Virus record (IMG/VR): IMGVR_UViG_3300005915_000036
Location: 1-45,197 of that record
Direction: 5' to 3' (one strand)
DNA length: 45,197 nt
Source of the DNA: a virus
The notes below the pieces were generated by a model. That model saw nothing but the letters and a program-made list of their open reading frames with translations. It ran no database searches and was not told the DNA's origin. This document shows, one piece after another, positions 1 through 8,280 of this stretch. The position numbers and the translations under genes are program-made. Each line of letters starts with the position of its first letter. Position 1 is the first letter of the stretch.

Positions 1-27
1 AGACATATCGACGATGTTAAAGCTGAT
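1..27. repeat. 27-bp terminal direct repeat, left copy
   Basis: Bases 1-27 are identical to 45171-45197. Both copies lie in the same frame of the portal gene, so the repeat is best read as the overlap of a circularised assembly. The true genome unit is then 45170 bp. Confidence 0.95.
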
Positions 28-1167
28 GAAAAGTATATGAAGAAGCATCGGGCCAAGCTCAAACCTGATATTAACATTGGTGAGACAACAGCAGGTATGG
101 CTGGTAGCTATAACCGAGACATTGACCTTGAGCATGTCATGCTGTGGGATCATTACAATTATAAGACCAGTAAGCGAACAAGCTATAATGAGAACTACGG
201 CTTTGCGATGGCCGATGATGTCGATGAGATAATGATACGGATAGACCGATTACCAGTTCACTCTATCGTATTCAATCGTAACAGCAGGATGTTCTGGGGT
301 ACTTCTGACTTTAATTTCCAGGAAGATAACGCAATGGAAATAAATGACATCAGAACCCAGCAGATGAAGTTGCGTAGATTACAGTCAGCTAAGGGTTTCT
401 ACGATAAGAATATGTTGGAAGATGAAACTGACATGGAGAACTTTGAGAAGGCACTGGCTTCAATGACTTCAGATGAGGTCATGGCATTGATAGGGATTAA
501 CGGCGACCCTTCCAGGTTCATACAACAGTTCACTCCACACCAGATGCCTGATTTAAGTGGCCAGCTACAGACATGCAAGTCTGAGATTCAGGAGTTTGGT
601 CTGGGAATAGGCCCGCACCAGAGGGGCCAGATGGCTCCCGGCAGGCATACGAAATATGAAACGCAGGTAGCTGAAGGTGGATTCGATATGTCACTGACAC
701 CACGCCTGAAGGTTATCAGAGATGTCTATATCGAGATATTCAAGAACTGGTCTGAGTTGATATTTGAGTTCTGGGATGAACCCCAGCAAGTTCAGACTTT
801 TGACGCTATGGGCAATCCGGTAATGGTAGAGTTCAAGGGAGCGGACCTGAGAGGCGACTATCGGTTCAATATCTCACTGGATTCCATGAGGACAAAGAAC
901 CAACAGCAGAGGGTTGAAGAGGCTAATATGATCTTGGCACAGACGATGCCGGGCGTACAGATGGGGGTTGTGGACCCGCGAGTATTATATCGTCAATATC
1001 TATCGAGGATAAATAGCGATTGGGATATAGATTCACTGGTCCCAATGCCACAACAGCCAAAGGCAATGCCATTCAGTGAGTATCAACAGGGGTTCGGGCA
1101 GCAGATGCCACAGAACGAACAGGGGATAGCTCAGATAATGGGACAAATGGGAGGACAGATAGGTTGA
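1..1167 (+). CDS. Portal protein, C-terminal part (gene crosses the window ends)
   Basis: The reading frame is open from base 1 and continues the frame of 44601-45197 across the 27-base overlap of the two window ends. The joined gene has 578 codons before its TGA. The protein forms the dodecameric portal through which DNA is packaged and ejected. The call rests on position (directly after terminase and one small gene, before the scaffold and capsid genes), on length, and on the look of the sequence: a long charged helical middle and a Gln/Met-rich C-terminal tail, both common in podovirus portals. Its stop overlaps the TTG start of the neuB-like gene. Confidence 0.8.
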   Translation, partial: RHIDDVKADEKYMKKHRAKLKPDINIGETTAGMAGSYNRDIDLEHVMLWDHYNYKTSKRTSYNENYGFAMADDVDEIMIRIDRLPVHSIVFNRNSRMFWGTSDFNFQEDNAMEINDIRTQQMKLRRLQSAKGFYDKNMLEDETDMENFEKALASMTSDEVMALIGINGDPSRFIQQFTPHQMPDLSGQLQTCKSEIQEFGLGIGPHQRGQMAPGRHTKYETQVAEGGFDMSLTPRLKVIRDVYIEIFKNWSELIFEFWDEPQQVQTFDAMGNPVMVEFKGADLRGDYRFNISLDSMRTKNQQQRVEEANMILAQTMPGVQMGVVDPRVLYRQYLSRINSDWDIDSLVPMPQQPKAMPFSEYQQGFGQQMPQNEQGIAQIMGQMGGQIG

Positions 1168-1943
1168 CGTATATCATAGCAGAAGCAGGGATTAACCATA
1201 ACGGCGATATGGGTATCGTTAGAGAGATGATAGATGCAGTAAAGCAAGTTGGGGCAGACTGCATTAAGTTTCAACTATATCATACTAACAGGTTGATATC
1301 AGAGTCTAAGACCGGCGTGAGACTCAGGGACGAAATTATCCAGAAACGTGTAAAGGCCAGGGGCCATCTCCAGCAATGCGAACTCACAAAGGGTAATGTT
1401 TCCGCGATAATGGATATGTGTGCCAAGTCTAAAATAGATTTCCTTGCTACTCCGTTCGACTGCCAGTGGGCCGATATTATGATGGGGCTTGGCTGTAGAG
1501 AGTTCAAGGTCGGCTCGGACCGCATATTCGATGTTCAGTTGATGGAGTTACTCTATCAGTACGCGAACACGCTATATGTATCTCTGGGCATGGCTCAAGG
1601 TGCTGACATAGAGAGGCTGTTAAGCAATAGCTACAATGAGGGTGTGGAGAGCCTTGTCTTAATGCACTGCGTTAGCAAGTACCCAACGCCACCTGAAGAG
1701 GCTGATATGAAGAAGATTCGGCGGTTGCAGGTGAGGTTTGGCAATGAGGTTGGGGTTGGCTTCTCAGATCACACTACTGATATACATGCGGGTGCTTGTG
1801 CTGTTATCAATGGGGCAACGTACCTGGAGAAGCATTTCACATTAGATCATAACATGAAGGGGCCGGACCAGAAGATGTCTTTTACCCCAGATGAGTTAAA
1901 GACTTACATCACGCTGGCCCGTGGCGTGGAGGTTTATACATGA
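1164..1943 (+). CDS. neuB: NeuB-like nonulosonic (sialic) acid synthase, without SAF domain
   Basis: NeuB enzymes condense phosphoenolpyruvate with an N-acetyl-hexosamine-type aldose to make a nine-carbon nonulosonic acid. Family motifs are in order: IAEAGINHNG (5-14), KFQ (35-37), FLATPFD (93-99), KVGSD (115-119), SLGMA (140-144), SDHT (201-204) and EKHFT (222-226). H203 and H224 match the two metal-ligand histidines of the family. The usual GPDH motif reads GPDQ (233-236). At 259 aa it has the TIM barrel but lacks the C-terminal antifreeze-like (SAF) domain of ~350-aa enzymes. The start is TTG, supported by GGGAGGA at 1149-1155 and by overlap with the portal stop. Its substrate (ManNAc or a di-N-acetyl sugar) cannot be told from sequence. 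Confidence 0.88.
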   Translation: MTYIIAEAGINHNGDMGIVREMIDAVKQVGADCIKFQLYHTNRLISESKTGVRLRDEIIQKRVKARGHLQQCELTKGNVSAIMDMCAKSKIDFLATPFDCQWADIMMGLGCREFKVGSDRIFDVQLMELLYQYANTLYVSLGMAQGADIERLLSNSYNEGVESLVLMHCVSKYPTPPEEADMKKIRRLQVRFGNEVGVGFSDHTTDIHAGACAVINGATYLEKHFTLDHNMKGPDQKMSFTPDELKTYITLARGVEVYT

Positions 1944-2206
1944 TTTATCAATATCAATGTCCTAAATGCCTCAAGGTTATGGAAGAATATCGTCGGGTCG
2001 CAGATAGGAATAACTGCCCTAAATGTGCTGAGTGCGAGGTTAAGACGACAAAGCAACTGATAATCCCAGATATTAACACAGGAGCAGGCGACCGGATACC
2101 GGGTCTATGTAAGTCGCTACCGGGTAAGCCTGTCTATGTGAAGAATAAGCATCATTTCAGAGAGTTATGCAAGGAAAGGAACGCCGGAACGCCGGTTAAT
2201 TTATAG
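1940..2206 (+). CDS. FmdB-like zinc-ribbon protein
   Basis: An 88-aa protein whose N-terminus (YQCPKCLKVMEE, then NNCPKCAEC) has the two CPxC knuckles and spacing of the FmdB-type putative regulatory zinc ribbon. Its start overlaps the neuB-like stop by ATGA, so the two are probably translationally coupled. Its function is unknown. Its place behind neuB may mean a role in expression or handling of the sugar enzyme, or it may simply be a hitchhiking small gene. Confidence 0.6.
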   Translation: MIYQYQCPKCLKVMEEYRRVADRNNCPKCAECEVKTTKQLIIPDINTGAGDRIPGLCKSLPGKPVYVKNKHHFRELCKERNAGTPVNL

Positions 2207-2231
2207 AAATATCAGGAGATAATTTGGCAAG

Positions 2232-2912
2232 ATGGAAAATAAAGGTAATATAGATAAGAAGATTAGTGACGCTTGTGTCAAGTTTAACGATTATGTGAAG
2301 CCCGCTATCGAGTGGATGAAAGAGAGTATTAAGCATAATCAGAACATGGACCTGATGATAGATTTTTGCAGGTTCAATTACTATATATCGTATTATTTGA
2401 AGTTAATGGACTTAGTAGATTGTAAGGCTTATAGTAAATCAGACATTTATAAGATGAATAGAATGCTGGACTTATATAATAATATACTGAAGACGCAAGA
2501 CACTGATGAGCTTGCCGCTATGACCAGATGGGCTATGCGGACGATCATCACTGATATGTCGGTTGACTATTATTTATTCGACCAGAAGAAGATGGATGAT
2601 CTCACTGATGATAACTTAGGTAAGCTACTGGACATGGAAGTGGTAAACTGGGCAAGTTACGAAAGCTACGCAATACCGATAATCAATACGCTATTGCATG
2701 AGGTGGATGGTGAAGTGGTTGTTAGGGAAGACCCTGACCTGGAGCTATTGGCTCAGGATGTGGGTTCTTCTCAATATCTGGCTTACGCACACATTATGGA
2801 GGCTATGGAGGATGCGGCTCAGAGTCATATCCTATTTGAAGAAATACAGGAAAAAATGGACGCGAACAAAATGATAGTCCAGAAAGTCTATGAAAGGGAA
2901 ACAGCAATATGA
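2232..2912 (+). CDS. Hypothetical helical head-region protein
   Basis: A 226-aa, mostly helical, acidic protein with many Met, Asp and Tyr residues, no signal peptide and no membrane segment. I do not recognise the family. It lies between portal/neuB and the scaffold gene, in the same direction, and its last codon overlaps the next start by ATGA. A role in head assembly or as a minor virion protein is inferred from position only. Confidence 0.6.
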   Translation: MENKGNIDKKISDACVKFNDYVKPAIEWMKESIKHNQNMDLMIDFCRFNYYISYYLKLMDLVDCKAYSKSDIYKMNRMLDLYNNILKTQDTDELAAMTRWAMRTIITDMSVDYYLFDQKKMDDLTDDNLGKLLDMEVVNWASYESYAIPIINTLLHEVDGEVVVREDPDLELLAQDVGSSQYLAYAHIMEAMEDAAQSHILFEEIQEKMDANKMIVQKVYERETAI

Positions 2913-3373
2913 TTTCGCAAGAAGAATACAATCTGTTGAGTGCGCAGAAGAGGCGACTGGAAGAAGAGAATGAGATTTCTGAAAAGCGTCTTCAGGAGGC
3001 AGAAGAGGCTAATAGCAATCTATCCCAGAAGTATAACGATGTTGAGAAGAAGCATCGTATTCTGATGAGGAAGATTGAGAATCTTAACCGTGACAAAATG
3101 ATGACTATACAGATGGAGGCAAATGGCCTGCTTCATACTGAACTTATGGGTCCGTGGACGTTCGGTGACTGGCGTAGTTGCCAGAAGCAGATATTCCAGG
3201 ATATCAGGCAGAATCAAATATCTCTTGAAGCTAAACTGCCAGTTGCAAAGGTTGATGTTGACCTGTCCGATGCGGTTATAGAGGAGCCGGTTGACCCGCT
3301 AATAGAGGCCGAAAAAGAAAAAGTCAGAAAAAAGAAAGGGATATTTAACAATGTCAGAACAAGAATACAATAA
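2909..3373 (+). CDS. Hypothetical coiled-coil protein upstream of the scaffold gene
   Basis: A 154-aa protein. Residues ~5-65 have a strong heptad pattern rich in Glu, Lys, Leu and Gln, typical of a coiled coil. The middle holds WTFGDWRSCQKQ, and the C-terminus is Lys-rich. The start overlaps the preceding gene (ATGA) and the end overlaps the scaffold gene by 23 bases, so this is one tightly packed head operon. A small assembly or chaperone-like protein is possible. The family is not recognised. Confidence 0.6.
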   Translation: MISQEEYNLLSAQKRRLEEENEISEKRLQEAEEANSNLSQKYNDVEKKHRILMRKIENLNRDKMMTIQMEANGLLHTELMGPWTFGDWRSCQKQIFQDIRQNQISLEAKLPVAKVDVDLSDAVIEEPVDPLIEAEKEKVRKKKGIFNNVRTRIQ

Positions 3374-4175
3374 CGAAATACCAGAGTCTCAGTCAGACAC
3401 ACCGACAGACCTCGATGAGGAAGTAAGCGACTTAAATGTCCCTGAAACAGAACCGGATGTTATGGATGACGACCAGGAGGAAGTTCTTGACGATACTGAA
3501 GAGTCCTCAGATGCGGAAGAAGAGGATTATGATGAGGGTTCAGGCGACGAAGAAGTTGATGAACCAGCAAAACCAGCATCGAATCAAGACGAACGCTTCG
3601 ACAAAATGTCGCAGCAAATGGAGCAGTTACAAGGTGTTGTTACATCTATGGCCGACTTTATGCAACAAGGAGGCCAGCAACAGCAACCAGTTCAGCAACC
3701 TGCTCCTCAGCGTCCCGTTAGACCGCAGATAACGATACCTGAAGACGTAGAAGACTACAGCCAGCGAGATGCCGTGAAATACGCGGTTGAACAATCACAA
3801 GAGCAAAATAACTCTGTGATTAATGAGTTGGTTTCCAATCTCTCAAAAAGATTGAACATCTACGACAACCTGCTGGACACAGCATTGCAAGGTCATCCAC
3901 AGAAGCAGATGATTTCTGAAGCATTAACAATGATGCAGAAGAACCCGTCTATAAGCTTCCAGATGGCAATGCAGACAGCGGACGGATTAGCTGCTAAGAA
4001 GCGGGTAACGTCCCTTGAGAAGCAGAGCAAGCAGTCCCGCAAAGCCCAACAGAAACGTAAGGCTAAAGCGAGTCGCAGCTCTCAAAGACCGACCCAGATG
4101 AGAAAGCCAAAGACAACGAGAGTCCTTTCGGTAAGAGAGGCAGTTGACTTAGCAGAAGCTCAGGCGGGTCGCTAG
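3351..4175 (+). CDS. Probable capsid scaffolding protein
   Basis: A 274-aa protein with an extremely acidic N-terminal ~80 residues, a Gln/Pro-rich stretch (residues ~105-125), a helical middle and a strongly basic C-terminus (residues ~220-260, many Lys and Arg). This acidic-to-basic architecture, with lack of globular motifs and position immediately before the major capsid gene, is typical of podovirus scaffold proteins, whose basic C-terminus binds the capsid protein. The assignment is by architecture and context rather than by a sequence motif. Confidence 0.68.
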   Translation: MSEQEYNNEIPESQSDTPTDLDEEVSDLNVPETEPDVMDDDQEEVLDDTEESSDAEEEDYDEGSGDEEVDEPAKPASNQDERFDKMSQQMEQLQGVVTSMADFMQQGGQQQQPVQQPAPQRPVRPQITIPEDVEDYSQRDAVKYAVEQSQEQNNSVINELVSNLSKRLNIYDNLLDTALQGHPQKQMISEALTMMQKNPSISFQMAMQTADGLAAKKRVTSLEKQSKQSRKAQQKRKAKASRSSQRPTQMRKPKTTRVLSVREAVDLAEAQAGR

Positions 4176-4199
4176 AGTTCTAAAATAGTAAAAAGAATA

Positions 4200-4277
4200 G
4201 CCAATCAAGTTGGCTTCTTTGAGCAAGTGTACCGGCACTTACACTTGCTCTTTGTCTAAGGTAAAAGTGCCGGAGGA
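4200..4277 (+). promoter_or_regulatory. Structured leader of the major capsid gene; potential H-type pseudoknot
   Basis: A perfect 10-bp stem pairs 4221-4230 (GAGCAAGTGT) with 4241-4250 (ACACTTGCTC). Nine bases of its 10-base loop (4232-4240, CCGGCACTT) are perfectly complementary to 4265-4273 (AAGTGCCGG), which includes the first GG of the capsid Shine-Dalgarno GGAGGA (4272-4277). A smaller hairpin (GCCAA 4200-4204 with TTGGC 4210-4214) precedes it. The pairing allows a pseudoknot, or an alternative hairpin that masks part of the ribosome site. The 10-bp stem is followed only by TTTG, so it is a weak terminator at best. Confidence 0.6.
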
Positions 4278-4284
4278 AAGCATT

Positions 4285-5289
4285 ATGGCTAAGGCAACCT
4301 ATTACAAAAAGGGAAATACCGCGTACCTAGATATGCTCTTTATGAGTTCCTGGGACCAGCGGTGGAAGACCATTGAAGATCAGATATTCCATAAACATCC
4401 AACACTTTCGTGGATGTTAGAACGTAAGAATACCAATATGCTAGGTGAAGGTGGCGAACAGTTTCTTGTTCCGCTGCTGGTTGAAGAGAATCCTAACGGT
4501 GGCTGGATTAACGAGGAAGAGGGAGTTTCGATGGACGACTTCGACCCGGATGATGGTGCTGCCTACTGGGCTAAGACACTAGCTTACGGCACAAGATGGC
4601 CGAGGTATCAACAGAGAGTCAACCGTGGCTCCAATAAGAAGTATTCCATCATTGAGCATAAAGAAGAAGTGACTATCAAATCTGTTAAGAATCTTCTGGC
4701 TCAAGCTGTTTATAATGGCTCTGGTGGAGCAGGTAAGCAACCTGAAGGTCTGAATCGTCTTATCCCGGCAACCGTTCCGGCCAGTCAATCGGTATCCATT
4801 GGCGGTTTGTCACCATCTACTAAAGCATGGTGGAGAACGCAGGGTACGAACATGAGTGGTTCCCCGGCAACGACCAACTTGGAATCTGAGATGATCGACA
4901 TGCACGATATCATCGAGTTAGAGACTGGCACGCCGGATGTCATCTTCACTCATAAAGACGTGAAGCAGATTTACGAAAAGAACGCCATGTCATTTATGAC
5001 TGTGGATTCTAAGACCAAAATCGGTGACGCTACGTTTGATATGGTGAAGTTTAAAGGCTTACCTCTCATCTTCGATAAGGCTGCCCCTGCTGGCGAATTG
5101 CGTATGGTTACGAATGCTGGTATTCTGTGGTGCGTTGACCCTGAGTTCTACATGAAGTGGACCGATAGTAAAGAGGCCGTTAATCTGCCTATTACTAAGT
5201 TCCGCCAACTTGTAACTGTTTGTGCGATGGCACGTACAGCGGCACGTTCGCATGGTTGTATCTTCAACATTAGTGCTAATGGCGACTAA
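4285..5289 (+). CDS. Major capsid protein (HK97-fold type)
   Basis: A 334-aa protein starting at ATG 4285, supported by GGAGGA at 4272-4277; the frame is open upstream to 4210 but without a good site. It lies right after the scaffold gene. Its sequence pattern fits HK97-type capsid proteins of podoviruses: an N-arm, a conserved-looking middle (GEGGEQFLVPLL at ~55-66), an ETGTPDVIFTHKDV-like P-domain helix/strand segment near residue 210, and a C-terminal A-domain segment with FRQLVTVCAMARTA. It is followed by two small beta-rich proteins that could be decoration proteins. Ser/Thr-rich loops around residues 165-195 could be candidate glycosylation sites, but that is speculation. Confidence 0.82.
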   Translation: MAKATYYKKGNTAYLDMLFMSSWDQRWKTIEDQIFHKHPTLSWMLERKNTNMLGEGGEQFLVPLLVEENPNGGWINEEEGVSMDDFDPDDGAAYWAKTLAYGTRWPRYQQRVNRGSNKKYSIIEHKEEVTIKSVKNLLAQAVYNGSGGAGKQPEGLNRLIPATVPASQSVSIGGLSPSTKAWWRTQGTNMSGSPATTNLESEMIDMHDIIELETGTPDVIFTHKDVKQIYEKNAMSFMTVDSKTKIGDATFDMVKFKGLPLIFDKAAPAGELRMVTNAGILWCVDPEFYMKWTDSKEAVNLPITKFRQLVTVCAMARTAARSHGCIFNISANGD

Positions 5290-5347
5290 TAGTTGTGGAT
5301 GAATAGTGTATCGAAGTTTTTAACCTGATTATTACAGGAGAATTATT

Positions 5348-6127
5348 ATGCAGGTTCATAGTTATGGAAAAAGTGTAAAGGCACTGTTGACCGCTGGTGT
5401 CCAGTCCACTAAGAGTGATATACCTCTTGGCCAGAAGTTTGAGGACGGCGAAAGAGTTTATCGCTGGGCTTATGTTAAATGTGCTTCGGCAGTACCGGGT
5501 CTTTGCTTTATATGCAGTAGCTATCGTTCGACGATTAGCACCCAGGCGTTATCTGGTCCAGGCGACCACTTCAACAGTGCGGTTGCAGGTTGGGGCGGGA
5601 GTATTGGCGATGTCAATATTAAGCTGTATGGTGTTTCCGGTATGACAGACGAAGATATGTATGAAGACGGTACTTTTGAAGTATTGTCTGGTACAGGCAA
5701 GGGATTCAGCTACAAAGTCAATAGCTACGAGCGTGGTGGCTCCGGTGTTCACACCTTACGATTGAACGACCCATTACAGGTAGCCCTTGATACGACCACG
5801 TATGCTTATCTGCGACCGAACAAGTACTACGGCTTGGCGTTCCAGGCGGGAGTCTTGTCTGCCTCTCAGGTGTATCTCAGGGGTGGTGTCGCTACTGTTA
5901 GCGTTACTGCTTCCGGGTACTGTCTTGTTCAGACTAGAGGGCCGGGTATTGGTATGGCGATTGCAGCTACCAGTGCTGGAAGGCTTGTCGCTCCGATGAA
6001 TGTATCGGGCCAGATTTCAGCAATAATTATGTCTGGGATAGTGAATGCTGTTATGCCTTGGGGTTATTCGGCGGGCGAAGCTATTGGCGCAGATGACTTC
6101 TTCGCTGTTGACTGGTGTATTGAATAA
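5348..6127 (+). CDS. Hypothetical beta-rich structural protein, possible capsid decoration
   Basis: A 259-aa Gly/Ser/Thr/Val-rich protein with short alternating beta-type segments, no signal peptide and no clear membrane helix. The start is ATG with AGGAG at 5336-5340. It directly follows the capsid gene. Composition and position suggest a head decoration, head-fibre or other virion surface protein. I do not recognise the family. Its many surface-type Ser/Thr residues make it a plausible target for the phage's own glycosyltransferase, an inference only. Confidence 0.6.
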   Translation: MQVHSYGKSVKALLTAGVQSTKSDIPLGQKFEDGERVYRWAYVKCASAVPGLCFICSSYRSTISTQALSGPGDHFNSAVAGWGGSIGDVNIKLYGVSGMTDEDMYEDGTFEVLSGTGKGFSYKVNSYERGGSGVHTLRLNDPLQVALDTTTYAYLRPNKYYGLAFQAGVLSASQVYLRGGVATVSVTASGYCLVQTRGPGIGMAIAATSAGRLVAPMNVSGQISAIIMSGIVNAVMPWGYSAGEAIGADDFFAVDWCIE

Positions 6128-6158
6128 TTAACCCCTTACCTCTGAAGGGAGGTTTGTT

Positions 6159-6470
6159 ATGGCTATTACTGTTACAAGAAAGTCAAGGCCAGTACGTGTA
6201 AGCACGGGTGGCAGAGGCTATTCTATAATCAGCTTCAGTGCAGTAGCAAGTGGTACTTCTACATTCCCAGGAAGTGGATTTGAAAGTTATTATCAGTCTA
6301 TTGATAATGTTGCTATCAATATGTTATCCGGCAAGGCACAAGTAGTATGGAAAAAGCAAGGCGACCCAGGTTCCGGCATCTTTATTGAGATACAGGCATC
6401 TAATGGTGGATTTGTTGATGCTGCTGAGGTTGTCAGATTTACGTTTACTGCGTTCGGAATTACAACATAG
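6159..6470 (+). CDS. Small hypothetical beta-rich structural protein
   Basis: A 103-aa protein with a basic N-terminus (AITVTRKSRPVRVS) followed by beta-strand-like, Gly/Ser/Thr-rich sequence. AGGGAGG at 6147-6153 supports the start. It sits between the possible decoration gene and the neuD-like gene, in the late block. A minor head or decoration protein is likely from context. The family is not recognised. Confidence 0.55.
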   Translation: MAITVTRKSRPVRVSTGGRGYSIISFSAVASGTSTFPGSGFESYYQSIDNVAINMLSGKAQVVWKKQGDPGSGIFIEIQASNGGFVDAAEVVRFTFTAFGITT

Positions 6471-6488
6471 TTCCATTTTTTTGTCTCC

Positions 6489-6520
6489 GAGGCAGGTCGT
6501 TACCTTTCGCGGCCTGCCTC
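6489..6520 (+). promoter_or_regulatory. Strong hairpin between structural genes and neuD
   Basis: GAGGCAGG (6489-6496) pairs perfectly with CCTGCCTC (6513-6520), and up to four further inner pairs (two of them G-T) can form. There is no T-run behind it. Instead AAGGAGG (6525-6531) and the neuD start follow at once. It may be an RNA-processing, stability or translation-control hairpin rather than a terminator. Confidence 0.6.
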
Positions 6521-6535
6521 ATCTAAGGAGGTTTT

Positions 6536-7180
6536 ATGAAGGTAGCTATTGTAGGTGCTGGAGGGCATGGCCGTGTTATCCTGGATATACTCCGTAATAA
6601 CCACCAGTTTGATGTCGTTGGCTTTTTGGATAACAACATTCAAATGCAAGGTAGCGATGTTGACGGTATTCCTATTATCGGACAACCCGATAACATTACT
6701 TTTATGCGGTATGATTTCGATAGCTGTGTTATTGCTATTGGGGATAATAGCATCAGAAATAAGATCGCTCAGAAGTTAAAGGGCGTTCATGTATCTCTGG
6801 TTAATGCTATCCATCCATACGCGACTATCGCTGGTAATGTAAAGATAGGTAACAATGTAACGATAGCGGCTGGTTCGGTGGTATGTACTCATTGCGAGAT
6901 AGCTGACTCAGTAATCCTTAATACGGGTTCTATCGTTGACCATGAGTGTAAGGTCGGTAGAGCTTCACATATATGCCCCGGTGCTAAGATAGCTGGCCGC
7001 GTTAATATAGGTGAGGAAGCGTTTATCGGTATAGGAGCAACAATCGTTCAGGATATTACTATCGGTGACGGTGCTATTATAGGTGCTGGTTCGGTAGTAC
7101 TGGAAGATGTTAAAGCACATACTACTGTGGTTGGCGCACCGGCCAGAGTGATTAAGGCATTGGAACTGGTGAGGGCATAA
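6536..7180 (+). CDS. neuD: NeuD-like sugar O/N-acyltransferase (left-handed beta helix)
   Basis: A 214-aa protein with the full architecture of NeuD/PglD-type acetyl-CoA sugar acyltransferases: an N-terminal Rossmann-like sugar-binding half with GAGGHG (7-12) and GFLDNN, then hexapeptide repeats (~95-205) forming a left-handed beta helix that binds acetyl-CoA. The catalytic-type histidine is in VDHEC (H136), with a second conserved histidine at SHICPGA (H145). These enzymes acetylate sialic acids or their amino-sugar precursors. AAGGAGG precedes the start. The last base pair overlaps the next gene start. Its place inside the structural gene block is unusual. Confidence 0.88.
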   Translation: MKVAIVGAGGHGRVILDILRNNHQFDVVGFLDNNIQMQGSDVDGIPIIGQPDNITFMRYDFDSCVIAIGDNSIRNKIAQKLKGVHVSLVNAIHPYATIAGNVKIGNNVTIAAGSVVCTHCEIADSVILNTGSIVDHECKVGRASHICPGAKIAGRVNIGEEAFIGIGATIVQDITIGDGAIIGAGSVVLEDVKAHTTVVGAPARVIKALELVRA

Positions 7181-7845
7181 TGAAACAATCAGAAATGAAA
7201 ACGCATCTTAAACAGAATCTTGGCAATAGAAGTATATCTTCATTGGAAACAGATTGGCTGAACTTCGCGTTACAAGATACAGCGGCGTTGCGTAACTGGC
7301 GTAAGATGAAAGTGCTGGATAGTACAACCGTTAAGACGGTTCCTAATAAGCTTTATTACCCCGTTCCCAACAGGACTAAGACTATTCTGGATGCTATCTA
7401 TATGGATGGCTCAAATTCAAGGCCGTTGATTTACATAACGCCGGAACATTATCGGGATACTTTCTCGTCACCAACTGACAGTGGTGCTGGTCCGGTTAAA
7501 TATTACACCTATGAAGGTGACTATATAAAGCTGTACCCAATACCGGATGATAGCATCCCTATCGAGTTATTCCTGACTCAGTGGCCAACTGCATTTAATA
7601 GTAGTGCTGACACTGACAATCCACTGGGCGATCTGTTGGACTTGGCAGTGATAGCAAGAGCAACGGTCTGGGGTGCAACTGCAATGCGAGACTTCCAGAC
7701 ACGTAACTTTTTCAACAATATATTTGGCAAGCAATGTAAGCGGATAGCTGTCTCTGACGGTAACTTCCAGGATTGGACTCCGCAGTATGCTTCCAAGCAG
7801 AATCTAAGAAACAGAGAATCAGGGTTATTAGTCCCTGCAATATAG
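7180..7845 (+). CDS. Probable head-tail connector / tail adaptor protein
   Basis: A 221-aa protein with an N-terminal helical segment (MKTHLKQNLGNR, WLNFALQDTAALR) and a mixed beta middle containing KYYTYEGDYIKLYPIP, the pattern of podovirus adaptor proteins of the SU10/P22 gp4 type that bind under the portal ring. Length (~200-220 aa) and position upstream of a nozzle-like protein fit. The start overlaps the neuD stop. The family assignment is from memory of the pattern and is moderate. Confidence 0.65.
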   Translation: MKQSEMKTHLKQNLGNRSISSLETDWLNFALQDTAALRNWRKMKVLDSTTVKTVPNKLYYPVPNRTKTILDAIYMDGSNSRPLIYITPEHYRDTFSSPTDSGAGPVKYYTYEGDYIKLYPIPDDSIPIELFLTQWPTAFNSSADTDNPLGDLLDLAVIARATVWGATAMRDFQTRNFFNNIFGKQCKRIAVSDGNFQDWTPQYASKQNLRNRESGLLVPAI

Positions 7846-7854
7846 GAGAATTAC

Positions 7855-8280
7855 ATGGCAGCTTTAACAACAGTCAATGTTGGCCTGACGATGCGAAATA
7901 TTGGAGATGCTACAACCAGAGACAATATTGCAACTCTGTCTGGTTATCGGGCGGTGCATGGCGGGACAGGAATACTCACCACCAGCGGGACTACATCGCA
8001 ACTTTTGGATTTTGGTGCTATATCCAGTAACGGCATAAAGGGAATATTTATTCAGATCCTATCAAGCTGGTTGAATCCCAGCGCAGCAGCAACTATGTCT
8101 AGTTTAAGTGGTGTGTTCTTATATACGTCAAAAGCATCAGCAGGACATTGGCAGCGTCTTAGCGATGGTGATGCCAGTTATCTTCAACCATATGCCGCAT
8201 CAGTCATACCATATAGACTCAGTATCAGAGCCGGTGAGTATAGAGAATATTATTACAAGTACAGTGTGTTTGGAATCTAA
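7855..8280 (+). CDS. Hypothetical small structural protein
   Basis: A 141-aa Gly/Ser/Thr-rich, beta-type protein with no cysteine. AGGAG (7845-7849) supports the ATG. It lies between adaptor and nozzle genes, and the next start follows its stop directly (8281). The family is not recognised. A tail or connector accessory role is inferred from context. Confidence 0.55.
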   Translation: MAALTTVNVGLTMRNIGDATTRDNIATLSGYRAVHGGTGILTTSGTTSQLLDFGAISSNGIKGIFIQILSSWLNPSAAATMSSLSGVFLYTSKASAGHWQRLSDGDASYLQPYAASVIPYRLSIRAGEYREYYYKYSVFGI

